DNA of 64,000 nt from Apium graveolens (GCF_009905375.1 NC_133647.1:9003788-9067787), one strand, 5' to 3'; shown: positions 34,813 through 49,702, numbered from the stretch's first letter. Translations and numbers: made by a program. The notes: generated by a model from the letters alone, not told the origin.

Positions 34813-37042
34813 AATCACTTAATTTCTTTATTAAACTAACAAAATATTAATTATAACGATATAAATATGTGTTCAAATGTAATACAAATAATAATTTATA
34901 TAAAGTTTTAGAAATAATTATACATAAAATATAAACTACAACAAGTGTTAGTCATAAATAAAAAAAATTGTAACTTACACAGAGAGAGTTTGAGAAAACA
35001 TACATATTTCGAGACATTGTAATTTATGAACTCTTATGTTTATATTAATACATAACAACCTTTCTTATTCACGTTAAAATTTTAAACATGACTATTTTTT
35101 TTCCGTGAAGATATTTGAAGACCTTTACCCGTAACAACCATACAATTTAGCCACTACTATAAAAAATAGAGTTTTAAATATAATAGATAAACATAGAAGT
35201 GTACTAATTTGAGATGTTAGAATAATTATATTTTATATAAAAATAATAAAAGTATTTTAAAATATTAGATATTGCATTTTTTCATGTTATATATTATGTA
35301 TGATGTAGGGATAAAACATAAAAATATTATTAGATGAAATAAGAGTATTGTCAAGTATTGTGAGAGGGCATGTTAATAAAGGTCCAATTTCGTAACACGT
35401 TAGCCTTTTCCGTCCAGGAACTCGTTAAAAACCATCGCATATGTCCGTAAAAACCATCCTCCTATTCTAAAAAAACAATGCTAGCGCTATATTACAGTCA
35501 TTAATTTTTTTACTAATCACAATTTGTTGATGATTAATGAGAACAAAGAAAGAATAATACACAAACGTATTATATTGGTTTAAGTAGTTATGTATCTCTC
35601 TTAGGATATTGTAACTACTATTATAATAATGCTAATTATTTATTCTACTATTTTGTTACTAATTTAATATTATATGTCATTGGTTTCATAACATGATGCA
35701 TAAAGATGGGGCAATCAACATCAAGATGGGAGATTAATCTTGGCCATCTTAAAAAATTGAGAAGATTATTAGCGTTGTGTGTTTTCATGTTGATGTGAAA
35801 AATAATACAAAAAATTTAAGAACATAAATGTGTGATATCTTAGTCAAGAGATAAATGCATAGTTATTTTTATGTATTAGTGTGTATAATTTGGTTAAATA
35901 ATTTAATTTAGTGAATTATTTTTAACATCAATTATTTTTCTTTAAATCCATTTTCAAATCACAATGACATTTTCATCGGATTAATCCTCTCGGTACAATG
36001 ACTTGTCTAACATGCAAAACTTAAGAACAAATTATATACTTTCCTATATCCAATATCTTGACGAAAGATCTAATTCTATTTCAATCAAAATTATACTATT
36101 ATGACAAATTTTATTGATGTGAACAATTTTATTATTTGAATTTAATATACATATAGCTATTACTATGTTATTTCAAGCCTTTTGTTTTTTTTTTAAAAAA
36201 AGACATTCATGTTAAAAAAAGTTGTGAACAATTTATAAACTCTCTATTACATAAATAGGAAATTTAAGTTATACACATAACTTCAATTTTATACACAAAT
36301 ACTTTTAAACTATATTATTCTCTCTTAAAGAGAACCAGTGTCATTTGATACAAATAATTTAAACTTCTCACAATATACTTCACAAAATAATAATTTAGAT
36401 ACGTTCAGTTTGATTTATATATCAAATTTGTTGTCAATCAACATAATCTCACAAATAAAATCTAACTATTTTAAAATCTTAAGCATAAAAAAAACCTCTA
36501 TATCAAAATAAATAAATATGACATCCGACTAATATTGACGAACAGATAAAAGACAAAAAAACATAACATGTTGTCGTAATTGTTTAAAATTCCTTTAAAC
36601 ACATATGTCTCAGTAAACAAAGTACCAGCGTGCTAAATATGAATATTGAGTTCGTTTATTAAAAACATTACACGATATATATATACACACACACTATTAT
36701 ATATAATTTACATAAGTTTTCTATAACAAAAATATAAAGTGCATCGATTTAATTGAAATTATCGTAGAAATATGTGATTTAAATATAGAGATATATAATT
36801 TTAGAAGAGTGGAAGTTTTGATTTTCACCACTCGAGACTGACTTTGTTTTTTTGTTTGATCACTATTCTTTTTTTGCTAAATGGGTCAATAGAATTTCAT
36901 CTCTTGGCTGATACATGTTAGCAAACTTGTACGATATAGACATTATTATATATATTGAATATATAACTAATTCACAAGAACACTGCTAATTATTAAATCA
37001 CATAAGCATATAAGAATTAATAATTAAATTAGGAGAAGGGTT
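34813..37042. other. no gene recognised
   Basis: Very AT-rich DNA without a sustained reading frame. There is a small AT/CA microsatellite near 36675-36705. Confidence 0.5.
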
Positions 37043-37632
37043 TGAGAAAACAAACAGAGATTGGATTTAATCTCGAGTCCAGAAAACTGTCTCCTTAAAG
37101 CAGTTTCGCCCCGCACCATCCGTGTTTAGCGACCTGCTTCCCAGGATAAAACGAGATACTAGTATAATCGATAAATCGAAAATACTCTCAGCGAACTTGA
37201 ACTGAGCCCGAGAACTATCACCGGAATATTGGAAAACAATAAGACTGAAGAGAGCGAGAATTAAAGAGACGACTCTTATTTTCTCGACTTAATAAAACTG
37301 GTGCCCTAAGACTCTCTATATAAAGAGAGTTTTGAAAGGACTTATTTTTCTATTCGATGAGGTACATGGTATTTATAAGAAAAACCAAGGAATAGATTTG
37401 TGCTACTCTCGATGTGGTACAAAACCCACTTTTCACATTAAAAGGTCACACTTTGGAACATCAGTTCTCATTCACCTATTACTCATTTTGAGCGTGTAAA
37501 TATGCATTGGAATCCCCTTGAAGAGGAGAATATGTTCCAATAAATACACACCACTAACACATAATGTGTCTCACTCATACAGAGTCTCAAAATAATTCAC
37601 AACTTAGTCTAAAATACTAATTTTGTCCAACA
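37043..37632 (-). repeat. probable copia-like LTR
   Basis: On the minus strand, TGTTGGACAAAATTAG begins at 37632 directly after ATTTGTGGTGGAT, which resembles the copia purine tract plus TGTTGG LTR start. A TATA box (minus cttataaatacc, about 37380) follows some 250 bp in. The far end at 37043 (minus ...tttctca) is a guess by the TG/CA rule. Confidence 0.35.
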
Positions 37633-38936
37633 ATCCACCACAAATGAGATTAATGGTCCAGTAGCATGCACCACATAGACAGACAGACACGGAGCTTAAC
37701 TTGGTGATAGTTCCGGCGGTCAGATATAGCATACGATAGGTAGAGAATGCTCCTTGAACCTTCGCTCGAATAAGTATATCGACTTTACTGGTAGATAGTA
37801 TGACACGATGTCCTTGAACTGTTCGCCCGTTTGTGTAAACGATGATATACTTATCACTATATCTTTCCTGACTCATTTAGTTCTCATGATTATGTCCATT
37901 TTGGCCCTGGAACTTCGTCCTGGTTCTGTAAGAATTTCTAAAGAATTGTGCCTCATAATTCTCCTTTGAAGCGGCCCGGCTTCTTTCTCACATAGGTGAT
38001 CTTTATCTTATAGAGTAACCCGTGTTTACTCAATCAAATTCCATGTATTCAAACTTGAAATCCATGCATTCGTCAAAGATCATTAAAAGCATAAAGCTTA
38101 ATCTCGTTCCTTACGGGTGTCACTGTTTTGGTCATCATAATTTAGTTGTCCCATTGAACCAAGTTCTTGGGATCTCCAGTCAGCAAGGTTGGGTGTCTAC
38201 CATGACGCCGTTAAGCAATAGGCAAGGCCCATTCCTCTCAATGCTTTTACAACTATCTCTCGGTCTAACTAGATTCCCTTGGCTTAAACAGATTCGCTCA
38301 GTTTAATAATCTGGTTAGTGGATCCAAACATTATTATTTGAATTTACATAGTCAATTCTGATAATTCTCGTTGAGAATAGTTGTTTAATGGTATTACGTC
38401 ATCATCGTAGATGTGAGACATACCATTGCATACACAACAATGTGATCCCCCAATTTACAGATTGATTACACAATATATGCATATTGAAGACACGTGTTCC
38501 TTATCATTTAGGAATATCCTTCCAAAGTGGCTATTCAGCATTTTAACTGAATTTATTTTATGCACCAGATTCGTATTCCATCATGAATCGAGCTAAGTTT
38601 AGAATTTCTATGACACGACTACTAAGTGTGAAATGTATTCTCAAATGACTTTTAAGTTCTTAAAGTCAGATATCTAATTTACATACTATATTCACATAGT
38701 ACAATTAAATATCTTTCGTATTGCATTCCAAGCTCACCAGCACATATCATACACCTGAAATCTCATTGCAATCACTTTCAAGTGACCAATTTTCATTGTA
38801 CCCGTGCATCTACCCAGTTTACCAACTGTGTAGCCTATATCTGATTTTGTATATTTTTAAAAAGTACAACAGACTTGCTTCGTTGATCTCTTCAAGATTC
38901 ACAACAGCAACATAAATCCATTATAGCTATGACAAC
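37633..38936 (-). other. possible 3' interior of the same copia-like element
   Basis: A 90-codon minus-strand frame (37876-37604) crosses into the LTR and shows no copia domain. The rest is non-coding. The piece is cut on the right by type A copy 2 at 38937. It may be a non-autonomous element. Confidence 0.3.
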
Positions 38937-41900
38937 TGTAACACCCCCAAATCCTTAGTCGGGGATCCAAGTTGTTACGAGTTCCATTTCCCTTAATAAC
39001 ACTTAATCTTAATAAACAACCAACTACTGCGTATTGTGACCCCACAATACACACAGACCACAAGTTATAGTCTCAGAGACGAATACCAAAAATAACACAA
39101 GTCATTTTATTCCACAATTATAAGTCATTATACCTCAAAAGGGGTTTCTGAATAAATTTACATATTCTTTGCCATTATTACAATTCATAAATATACATAA
39201 GTCTGGTACATCAAAAGTTGAAAGTCTAGCCTATTGGTAGTTCCTACCTCAGCTACAACGGCATCAACACCTATAGGAAACTGCGGAACATTTCCTATCC
39301 GCTCGCGAATCGGGAGCTTGGCCCTGTTCATCTTGTCTAGATGTTATTGTGTGATGAAAGAATAAAGCAAGGGTGAGCAACAAGCCCACCGAAATAACAT
39401 GTATAATAATTAACAATATATGAGCATTTTCATAGTACTCATGAAAGTCTGGGTCAAGCAGAAATGAGCCAAGTTTGATATCTTAACGCGATGAAGTCGC
39501 AAAATATTCAGTATATATATATATATACTTTTTCAAAATCTTTGAAATCCTCTGCCATGCATAATATACACAGAGTTCCAGTTTATAACTGTATAAAAAA
39601 TATCATTACAAGGTGATCTCATATATCTAACCTTGTCTCAACGTTTTTCTGAAAATCTTTGTCATGCATAAGATAATCATTACTAGATATAAGTTGAAAG
39701 GATGAAGTTACAAGATACTCCAATATACTTATATCTTTTCCAAATATTGCTTGAACTATTACCGTTCAAGGTACAATCAGTTTCAAAAGTTCATCATATA
39801 TCGATGAAGTTACAAGGTAAGACTTGAATAGAATCAATCTTTAAAATATCATTCAAAAGAAATGAATTTACGAGATACTTCACTAAGTCCCGATATATAT
39901 ACACCTATATATATCTCTCATACTTTTCTTGAAAACCTCTGTTATGAACAGTATAAACAGAGTTGTAATACCCAATGAATTTGGATAGAAGAAAACTTTG
40001 GCATAAACCCGATATCTTGCTGACCAGGCAAAGATACCCATTAAGTAACCTTTTCTTCTAGTAGATGGATGAATTCTTCGCCGGTCATCACCCTGGCCGC
40101 ATTAGGACCTCGCGCTAGACCGTTACCCGGCCACTCACGCGTTGATGGACTGTCACCCAGCCTCTTACACCTTGATAGACCGTACCCCGTCCTATTGCTT
40201 ATGTCGACTCAATTAGATGGACTTACTTCCCGAACATTGGGAAAGTAATCAAATTGTTTTCTCAAAACAATAACCTCGTTGCGAATATAAAATACACCAC
40301 AGAGCCGGATCCCTCAGATTTCTGAGCGAGTATTCAAGTCCCCTTCGAAAGGAAGATCTTAAATTTAAAAACGAGTTTTGGGATCCGCTCTAGCCTTTAA
40401 AATCATTTTGAAGACTCGAAAATATTTTTGAAAGCGTTTGGAATAAGGATGATTTGATAAAATTAATCAATTCCAAGATAATCAAATAATATCTTAATAT
40501 TATGCTATAAATAATATTCAAATAACGAATAGCTTTTATCAAAGCAAATGAAGTAAAAGTTTTGAAAATAACTTAATGAAAATATTTAAGGTAAGAATGA
40601 TTGACGATATCAATCATTTCTCGAATACTTGGCGAATAACGAAACATTATTCTTTAAGAAACTAATGAATATTATTTAATAAAATAAACGGAGTCGTAAG
40701 TCCTCGAATGAATATTCAAACTAATATTCACTTATAATTTAACACTATCGAATAAACATTATTCGATTAATAGTTTGAAAACTATATATATATAATATAC
40801 TCGGGAACATCGCCTCCCGGTTTAGAAAAATGTTAACCTTTGGGTCCCCTATACTAAGGATATACGCAAATAATGCCTATCTCTAACATAGGTATTATGC
40901 AGTTTATAAACAATTGAATCGATAACAAGATATCAAGATTACGAAACAGGCATGCATACATATATCATATAACCATGCTCCAATATATCGCAAGACTTTG
41001 CTAATAATAATCATGCACTTATCACAAGATAATGCATATATATACATCACAATAGTTAAACGGGTAGAAAACTTGCCTAAGCGTTCCGGGATAGACTTAA
41101 GCTTAGAGTGGGTCCGGTAACCTATGAACAACAACATAAGCCGGAATTAAACCATGGTCGCCTAAGAAACTAGACTTTATCCACTTAGACCCTAACGTTC
41201 GCTTACGGTCGCTTAGAAGCTTAACGATTTGCATTAATCGCTTGAGTACCCTCGGCTCCACCAATTTTAATAAATTAACCGTTACGAATTTTAAGGAGAC
41301 TCTTTCTCGAGTACTTTACCAACTTCCTAATCTACCTTACATAATTGTTTCATAATCCAATTAGACTTTTAGGGGCCTTAAACAAGGTTTTAAAATTAAG
41401 CGAGGGGTAAAGGTTCGTTCGTGAAATACCGTAACTTAAAATGATCGTTTCTCCTAAACCGTACATCGGATCTAAGCGAACCACATATCAAAACGACACT
41501 TGAATCATAAACTATCTAAGAATTGTAATGGTCAGTTCATGGCAGTGAGTCTTTGGGTGCAAAAAGTTATGCACAAAACTGTCTAAGGAAAATTGGGCAT
41601 TACGACGGCTATAACTTAGCGATTCCCAAATTTTACCGAATCAATTCAATACCAAACCACCAACAATCAACACCATTACACCACCATTCAACCCCAATAC
41701 AAGATCATTCAACCATAAACATTTTACCATAACCTAATACACCAATTTCTAGTTCAAACATTCTAGATCCATAACTTTAATCATTAAGCATAAACTTGAC
41801 TAACTAATGGCAAAAAATAAGCATAAACTCATCCAAATCATATCTTTAATCATACCAATTCTTAGCATACTCCCAAAACTATCATAATATTATTAAAAAC

Positions 41901-42881
41901 ATATTAAACCCACTGATTTATAAGGGTTCAAGGGCTTTATACCTTCCTTGGAGAGTGGGGATTCACTTAGAAGCTTCAAGGGGTGCTTATATGGCCTTAG
42001 GAAGCTTTGATCTTCAATGGAACCTAAGAAAACCAAAACGCAACTACCTTGGTTACTATTCACCCTCCACTAAAATGATTTGTTTGAGCTAGAAAACCTT
42101 TGATTCAAGCACTCAAGCTACTTGCTCTTTTTAGTTATGAAATATAGGATCCAAAGAAACAAACCTTTTAATTTTTCATGGAGTATAGCTTGAGTTTTGA
42201 ATTTCCAATTCACCATTTCCATGAAAACTCAAAGTGAAGAACAAAAATGGGGGGGAGAAGCTTGCTTGGAAGATTTTGATCCTTGTGCCAAATCATGTGG
42301 TTGGTAATGGTTTACATAGATAAATATCTAGACTTCACTTTATTAAAGTGATTACCTCACTCTTCTTGCATCATCATAATGCCACATGTAATTATCTTGT
42401 GGTTTGATGATGTCACCTTGATTCTAGTCCACTTATTCAATTCCCTTGCTTCTTGTACAAGCATAATTCTTGGTCGCTTATTTGTTTTACGATTTACTTA
42501 TCTCTCGTTCTCGTTAATCGTTTGAGGGATCATATCCGGGATCTTATTACTTGGGCTTCCCCTAAACCTTTCGTAATATTTTAAATTCCTTAATTGATCC
42601 TCTCTTATAATTCTTGAATTTAAATCCTTTTAATCATGTTACCTTATACTTAATCCTTTCGGTATCTGGTGGATTTTCGGGAAAAACCAAAGTTTTCGAA
42701 TCCGAATTCTGACGACATTTACATACACTCATTTACTTTATGGAATACTAATACGATCTCAGAATTTCCATAACAGTACTCCTATATAGTGTGGTTTGAT
42801 AATTTTCCTTAATCATCATCATCAGCAAAAAGTTACTATTCATCAGGGTTTCAAATATTTCCAAAAATTGGGGTTATTATA
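38937..42881 (-). repeat. Type A copy 2, 3' LTR
   Basis: About 3.95 kb, plus-strand ends TGTAACACCCCC...GGGGTTATTATA. The inner terminal dinucleotide is mutated (minus TA instead of TG). It is shorter than copy 1 mainly because the 55-bp array is reduced to one or two units near 40680-40745. Confidence 0.88.
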
Positions 42882-43920
42882 GTCTCCCCTCCTTAAAAGG
42901 ATTCCATCCCGGAATCAGATAGAAAATAGTTGGGGATGCTTTTCTAGCATTGCGCTTTCTAACTCCCAAGTCAATTTTTTTTTCCACATTGTGGTTCTAC
43001 CACCAAACTCTGACTAGTTTGATAACCATGTTACTAAGCACTTGTTCCTTTTTGATTCATAACGCTCACTGGTTGCTCCACATAGGTTAAGTCTGGTCGG
43101 AGGTTTACGTGTTCATATTCCTCTATGTGTCTCACCTATGGATCATACTTCCTTAACATTGATATTTGGAACTCATTGCGAACTTGTTATAGGTTCGGGG
43201 GTAGGGCTATTCATTTGATAACTTCCAAATACGTCTTAATATATCCAAGGGTCCAACAAATCGTGGACTTAGCTTTCCTTTATTTCCGAACCTCATCAAT
43301 CTTTTCCAAGGGAATACCTTTAACAATACTAGGTTCCCTACTTCATACTCTTTGTCCTTTCGGGCCAAACTGACATACTTCTATAGTCGATATTGGGCTG
43401 CTACCAGCCGTCCTCTGATTAGATCTACTACGTCCTTGGTTATTTGGACCACTTTGGACATGAGCATCTTGCGCTCTCCAACTTCATCCTACTATAAGGG
43501 AGATCGACATCTTCTTCTTTTTTGTACAGGGCCTCGTAAGGCGACATTCTGACACTGTCATATCATCTATTGTCGTAAGAAAACTCAATCTGTGCTAAGT
43601 GATCATTCCAAATTTCTTTCAAGTCTATCACACAGACTCTCATTATATCATCTAGCTCTACAGCTTTCGCTTCTCAATACTCATTCTTTTCTAGTTTGTA
43701 GGCGTTACTACCTTTCGTTCATAATACTATTTGGTCTATACTTTTACTCACTGGAGTTTTGTAATCTTCTAATAATTGCGCCGACCTTAGTATCACGAAT
43801 GCGTTTCGATTCCGGAGACAAACACATTTATACTACTCCTTTCCTAGCCGCTTCTATCTTTGAAAGCTCGATCAATCATATAGAAATAAAAGAATTTATT
43901 GAGAGATCACTATGATCATG
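42882..43920 (-). pseudogene. integrase remnant of type A copy 2
   Basis: The minus strand reads RVCVIDLKEIWNDHLAQIEF, MSPYEALYKKRRRSPL, then IRGRLVAAQYRL and FGNKGKLSPRFVGPLDILRR, LTYVEQPVSVMNQ. This is the end of the core, the GPY/F-like domain and the tail before the LTR. It is better preserved than in copy 1 but has several stops and lacks the catalytic Asp pair. The remaining interior to 45788 is non-coding. Confidence 0.7.
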
Positions 43921-45788
43921 AACACTTGTTATATCGCACAGTTAGTACAGAAGGTGGCCAGCCTTTAGTACTTGACAAGCAATTAAACAACATGTGGCAT
44001 CCTACTAGGATTCTATCACATAGATAGATAGTCATTCGTCAATACCCCCTTCTAGAAGGGTTGTTCTTCTCAGTTTACACGAAATGAAAAGGAGAGAAAA
44101 AAAACGAATTTAAGAGCATTATATAAAAATACTGCCACAAAATATCTGGCTTGGAATCTACCTCTGAACTATAGAGGTTTATCATAGAAGAATGAAACAT
44201 ATGTACATATATCAACATCAAGTATTATCGCATCGCAATTCAAGTGCCTGAATATTTACTATTTCGTCCATCGTTTTATGGACCCATGCTCTTGCTCGAG
44301 CTTATAAACAATCACCTTTGAAACTCCCTCGACATTGAAAATCGAATATGGGATTTCATTCTAGACATCATCGTTACTAGAATTCTACGCTTGCATCACA
44401 ACCTTCCACGTGTAGTAATACGACTCTCTGTCGATAAGAAGGAATAAATATTTAATAGGTAGATAATCAACCTAGTTTTTCTATCAAAGATAACTTATAC
44501 GTGAACACGACCCGATTACTGGTACTCAATCTCAACATCCATACAATACAACTCTCACGGTTGTTATCGTCTCATTATTCAAGGAATCGTTGATTCATTA
44601 CTATAGTCCACCACTGACCTACTGTAGTCATTCATTTTCCTTGGAATCTTAATAGCTAATCATACGAAGTCCATATCTGTCATACCGAAATCTTCTAAAG
44701 AGGAAACATAATTACCATTTCATGATTCATGAAGAACACTCCTGAGCTTGGCGTACATATGACATGAAGCAGATAAAATTGCAGAAGAGTTTCAATCAAA
44801 TAAATGATAGCGGGTTAACACCATTAATAACCATGTGTCTTTATTAGGAGACATGAAGCTCAAAGGTTTATATAGTCCTTTTGTAACATGGCCCTGTCTT
44901 ATCTCAAGATATGACCTTCTAAGATAGGTAGCCCGCTCACGACGATTAACATGAATTAAATCTTTACCAAACTACTATTACGGTTGAGTATCGCACAATC
45001 ATCAGAAGGAATGTCAATCTTTCATACCATAATACAACCTTCACGGCTTTAACCATCATCACTGTATTCCTATGGCACGAGCGCCTATAATTGCTCTCTT
45101 ACACTTAGAGTGTCGGCCACCTCAATGGCCTTTCCAGATAGTAATAGTTCCTTATAATCACTGTCTTTTAAATGATCTCCAACTAAATTTTCTACCTCAT
45201 TTCCAATCACTGCTTGTGTGAAAATGCTCTTCCTTAAGATTTGGTGAAAGAGAAAAAAATATCACCATTTTTCCATAAGTTATTACCTCGGTATTTAGAG
45301 GTTAACATTATCACGACTAACTCTCGATAATACTTAGGACGTCTCTTATCTTGGGTCCTTCTTGTTTTCACCAATCTCGACCTTCATTGGGTCAATCTAT
45401 ACTTTCTTATTGTTCAATACGTGCCCACCTGGCATTATTATAATTACATCATATTTCCTTTATCAAAATTTCTATTCTTCAAAACTTTGAATATTACCTT
45501 TCTCCTTGTAAAACCTCTAAGGTTATACTTAAATCCTTCATTATGTACTCCTTAGGTACAAGGCATATCAAGATACCATTTACTAATATTAAAACCATTG
45601 TCTATATAGTTCTGAAAACTTTCTCCACTGATCTTTAAAGGTTGTTGTTGCCTTAGTCCTTCATTCCGTATTACCCAAACTCATAATGTCCCTATTAAGG
45701 GTGAAATGCCAACCTTTATGCATTCCCCTAGGTTCATCTCAAGTTATCGAGGTTTTATCCTTAATTCCGCCTTTAAAAAGGTACTTGT

Positions 45789-48700
45789 TGTAACGACCGA
45801 GGAATTACGCTTGTATTATATTATAATAACGATAAATTATGTGTATTATTATGTGATTAAATGTGTTAAGTCGTTAAACCCTAACTGATATGTGCTATGT
45901 GTTGGCTGTTTTGATCCAAACATGTTTTGGATATTTATTGAGCATTTTATCATCAGTTATATATATAGTATATCAAAACCTGTACAGCTCAAAACTATGT
46001 TTTAAAAACTCGTATTTCAAACAAAATCATTGGCCCTATTTTGCCAAAATTGCCCTATCCCATATCGCTATTCTGAACCCCTAAACGTTTTACAAATTTA
46101 CCTTTTTCGCGAAAAACGACTTTTCCGGACCCCTTCGGGTACCAAAAGCCCCACAAAAATCACATTTTTATTTTTATATGATCATGAAATTATCATATAT
46201 CATTTTTCTTTATATTTTTGTAATATTCACAATTTTTGGGAATTTGTGACATTAATTTTGTATTTATTGGATATTTAAAAATTCATTATTAATACCCAAA
46301 AATTATAAAAATTGGGGCCAAATATTTTTATTAGAGGTATAATTAGACCCTTAATTTTATTTAGGGGTATTATTTTCATTAGTATAAATACCTATTTTAT
46401 TATTAATTATTCATTAATTAATTGTTAAAAAAAAATCAGAAAATAAAAATTAGAAAGTGTGGGTGAAGTTTGTGTTCTTGAAGAAGGGAGAAGATCAATC
46501 AGTGATTTTGGGAGATTTACTAATCCACTGAAAACGCTCGAGTAACCAATACAATCCTTGTGAAGAGACGAATCTATTGATACTAATATCAACAACTGAG
46601 GTTTGTTTAATCTCAAAATCGATTTTTATGTTCTTGGCATGAATTTCGATTTTTGATTTTGAAGAATCATTTGATTGTTTGGATTATGTAGTTAGTTTCG
46701 TTGTAGTCTTAGGAGTAATCAGGTACTTTTATTATGATTTTACAACCCTTGAATCGATATGTCGAGTTCTTGAGTTTAACCATTTTTGATTTCGTTTTTT
46801 TTAGATTTATATATGTTTTTGCTCGTGATTGATGTTAGGAAGTGATTGTAGAAGTCTATAGCTTCGTTTTGGAATAAAAATCACGTTGTTTGGTGTCGTA
46901 TTCGTCAAAAACGACTTCGCCGGATTCTGGATTGAAGCTCGCCGGTATTTATGGCGGTTCTAGCCGGAGAAGACGATCCACACGATGGGGATAGAAGAGG
47001 ACGGTGGGATTGTGTTCCTGGAGGGCTGGGGAATGAAAACCCTCAACTGAATTCCTCGTTTCATCGCTGATTTGGCCGGATTGATTTGCCGGAAAACCAC
47101 CAGTGTCGTTGCCGGCGGGGTTGTTCATCTTGACCCAAAAACCCGGGTTCCAACCCGTTTTCCAGAAAGTGTTGACCCGGTTTTGATCTTCTAAACTTTA
47201 AAAACAGAATCCTAAAACCTGTTTCTGTAATTTTACTTAATTACTTTTATTTCTATAAATTCAAAAATTTAATTGTAAATTTTAAAAAATCAAATTTAAA
47301 TTTGGAAAATTATTAATAACAATTTCTGAATTATGTTATTTATTTTGAAATTCGAATTTAATTATTTAATTATGTAATTATTTATCTAATTATTTATTAG
47401 TTATCTAATTAATTACTAATTAGGTAATTAATTAATAATTAGGTAATTAATTAATAAATAAGGATTGAATAATATGATTAATAATCCGATAATTAGTTAA
47501 TATTACGAGTAACTTGTATTCATACGAGTAGTGATTCGTTAAGTTAAAATTATTAATCGAGCGATATTTATTCGGAGAATATCGTACTAATTATTCGTAT
47601 CGAATAATTAAATATCAATAATTAATTAACGAATTGTATAAGTTATAATAATAATAATAACAGTTCGATAGTTATTCGAGAATCGCGAGTACCTCGTATT
47701 TATACGAATAGTTGCTCGTTGAATTATGATTCGAATAATATTTATTTATTCGATAAGTATTGTATCAGTTAGTTGTATCGATTTTTATTTATAAATAATC
47801 GATTTGGTCGAGTAAGTATTATTAATTTGTAAATAATTGTAATAAATTATAATTAATTCTAATAATTAGGGATTAATTATTTTAAAATACAATAATTATT
47901 AATTAATTATTTAAAAATATAATTAAGGATTATTTAATTATAATTAATTATTTATAATTAATTATTAATTAATTAAATCTTGTTTAATTCATAATAATTC
48001 AACCGTTAATCCGATTTGAGCGAAACGAAGACCCCTAGACTCAGAAAAATGAAACAAATCCAATAAAAATAATTATAAGTTATAATTTCCTCCAAAAGAG
48101 AATGGTTTGGTGATAATTAATAGTTCGTAGGCCCTAATAGGGGTATAATTTAATCGAATAATCCCGAAAAATTATAATAAAGTCAGATAAGGCTAGTTAA
48201 TGCAGGTATGAGTCTAGAATCAATTCTAAAAATAATTATAAGTCTAAAAATTGATTATGTGCTTTATGTGCTATATGCTTTATGTGATTATGTGAACCTA
48301 TGTGCTATATCAATATATGTGTATATATGCGAATCAGATAGAAACGCATGGGTAGACTGATAAGGTTACGTGATATCAATTCCAGATACACGTATATAGT
48401 AAGTTATCTAAACAACTATCTTTCCATAATTGGTTCAGTGTTAGCAAGGCAGAGTAAGCTAGGGACAGAAGGCGGTGAGTTGAATCAGGTTAAGTATGCG
48501 CGAGGCAAGTTTTTCTCCTATTCTAAATTCAGAATAGTGAATTATATTCCATTTTACATATCAATTATACTTTGATAATTCTTGTTCATATGCACTGATA
48601 CATATCTATTGATTCTTGTTTCTATTTCATTTCGATTCTTGATTTCTCCCAATTTATTGAATCCTCTATTCATATTCCAATATTTTTACCCTTGTTACAT

Positions 48701-49524
48701 ATATTATGATATATCCTGATGTTGGGATACATCAAAAGTATTCCGATTGTTCCGGATGCTAAACTTCGGACTGGATGGTTACGATACGGGCTGGGTTTTA
48801 CTCAGACCTTTAATTAATAGGCCATAGCTGCCTGAGTACTCTTATTGTTGGCTGGATCTATACAGTTGGGTATAGATTCGCACTGTATCCTGACTGATCA
48901 GCGGGTTATAGTGCATATGTTGGTTTTTGTTTCCAGTCTTGTTCATTTGGCACTCGCCAGTATTGGCAAATTACTATTCGATACAGATACAGATGGTTGT
49001 TACAACCAGCAGCTTATTGGTTCACTTATTTCCCTCTCTTTATACTATCTATATTGTTGCAGGCTTGTTGAGCAATTTTGGCTCATCCTCTTTTATTGTT
49101 ATTCCTATTATCTTACAGTTAAGGTAGAGAATGAAACCCATCAGAACCCGCTTAGTCAAGAAGCGAGTCAAGCAGCGAGACCCTCTTATACCAAGGGTGT
49201 TCATCCCTATTCCTGAAGAGAGCTTTGAGTTATCAGATCAGGTGTAACAGGATAAGTACTATTATGGTTTGAATAAAAGTTGTGTGGTGAGCATGTAGAT
49301 AGAATAAAGTTTTGTAATAAAGAGAGTTCTTGAGACGGATTGTTTTTATTTGGTTTGTAATAAAGTTAGTATGTAGTTCTTGTTTTCAAATCTTAACCTT
49401 AAACGATCCTGAGTAGTAGTAGTTCGGGGTAACTATTTTAAATATATTCCGCTTGTGCAAGATTAGTGAGTAGTTATTATTAGTAATGCCCTAAATCTAT
49501 ACCCCGGATTTGGAGGGTGTTACA
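45789..49524 (+). repeat. Type B 5' LTR
   Basis: 3.74 kb. A TATA box (tataaatacc, 46383-46392) lies about 600 bp in, so transcription would start near 46415 and leave about 3.1 kb of R-U5. The 47380-47990 part is very AT-rich with aattaattaggtaatta-type repeats. A 123-codon frame at 48845-49216 recurs in the 3' LTR only because the LTRs are copies. Confidence 0.93.
46383..46392 (+). promoter_or_regulatory. TATA box of type B
   Basis: TATAAATACC, repeated in the 3' LTR at about 56130. It is the only good TATA in an AT-rich U3, at a position like that in the solo LTR (about 680 bp in). Confidence 0.6.
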
Positions 49525-49526
49525 GT

Positions 49527-49538
49527 TGGCATCAGAGC
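49527..49538 (+). promoter_or_regulatory. primer binding site of type B
   Basis: TGGCATCAGAGC, two bases after the 5' LTR. It differs by one base from the initiator tRNA-Met complement TGGTATCAGAGC seen in type A. Confidence 0.8.
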
Positions 49539-49606
49539 TTAGATTTGACCTTTGAAAACAAGAACGTTAGGGCTAAGATAAGATAGGAAAATGAGATAGG
49601 ATGAGA

Positions 49607-49702
49607 GTAAGAATGTTAGGATTGTTTGTCTATGTGATTAGAAGTTATGAGTTTAGGATTGTGATTTTATTGTTTTTGTGTTATTATTTTTATGTATATT
49701 AG
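49607..49702 (+). other. candidate leader intron ending at the extra ORF start
   Basis: GTAAGAATG at 49607 is a strong donor. A T-rich stretch ends tatattAG at 49702, immediately before the ATG at 49703. The 96-bp length fits a plant intron. It is predicted from sequence only. Confidence 0.4.

Larger units (their letters stand above)
38937..45788 (-). mobile_element. Type A copy 2, minus strand, 5' part missing
   Basis: Reverse-complement match to type A copy 1: 3' LTR (38937-42881), purine tract, then the degenerate interior as far as the equivalent of about 19995 in copy 1. There the match ends within a few bases of the type B LTR. The rest of the interior and the 5' LTR are absent from the window. 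It is more diverged from copy 1 than the two LTRs of copy 1 are from each other. Confidence 0.85.

Noticed and set aside
37604..37876. 90-codon minus-strand frame
   Set aside because: Crosses the probable LTR start; no recognised domain.
43592..43915. 107-codon plus-strand frame
   Set aside because: Opposite strand of the type A integrase remnant.
48845..49216. 123-codon plus-strand frame, repeated at 58593-58964
   Set aside because: It lies in the type B LTR and recurs only because the LTRs are copies; no known domain, not in gag-pol context.
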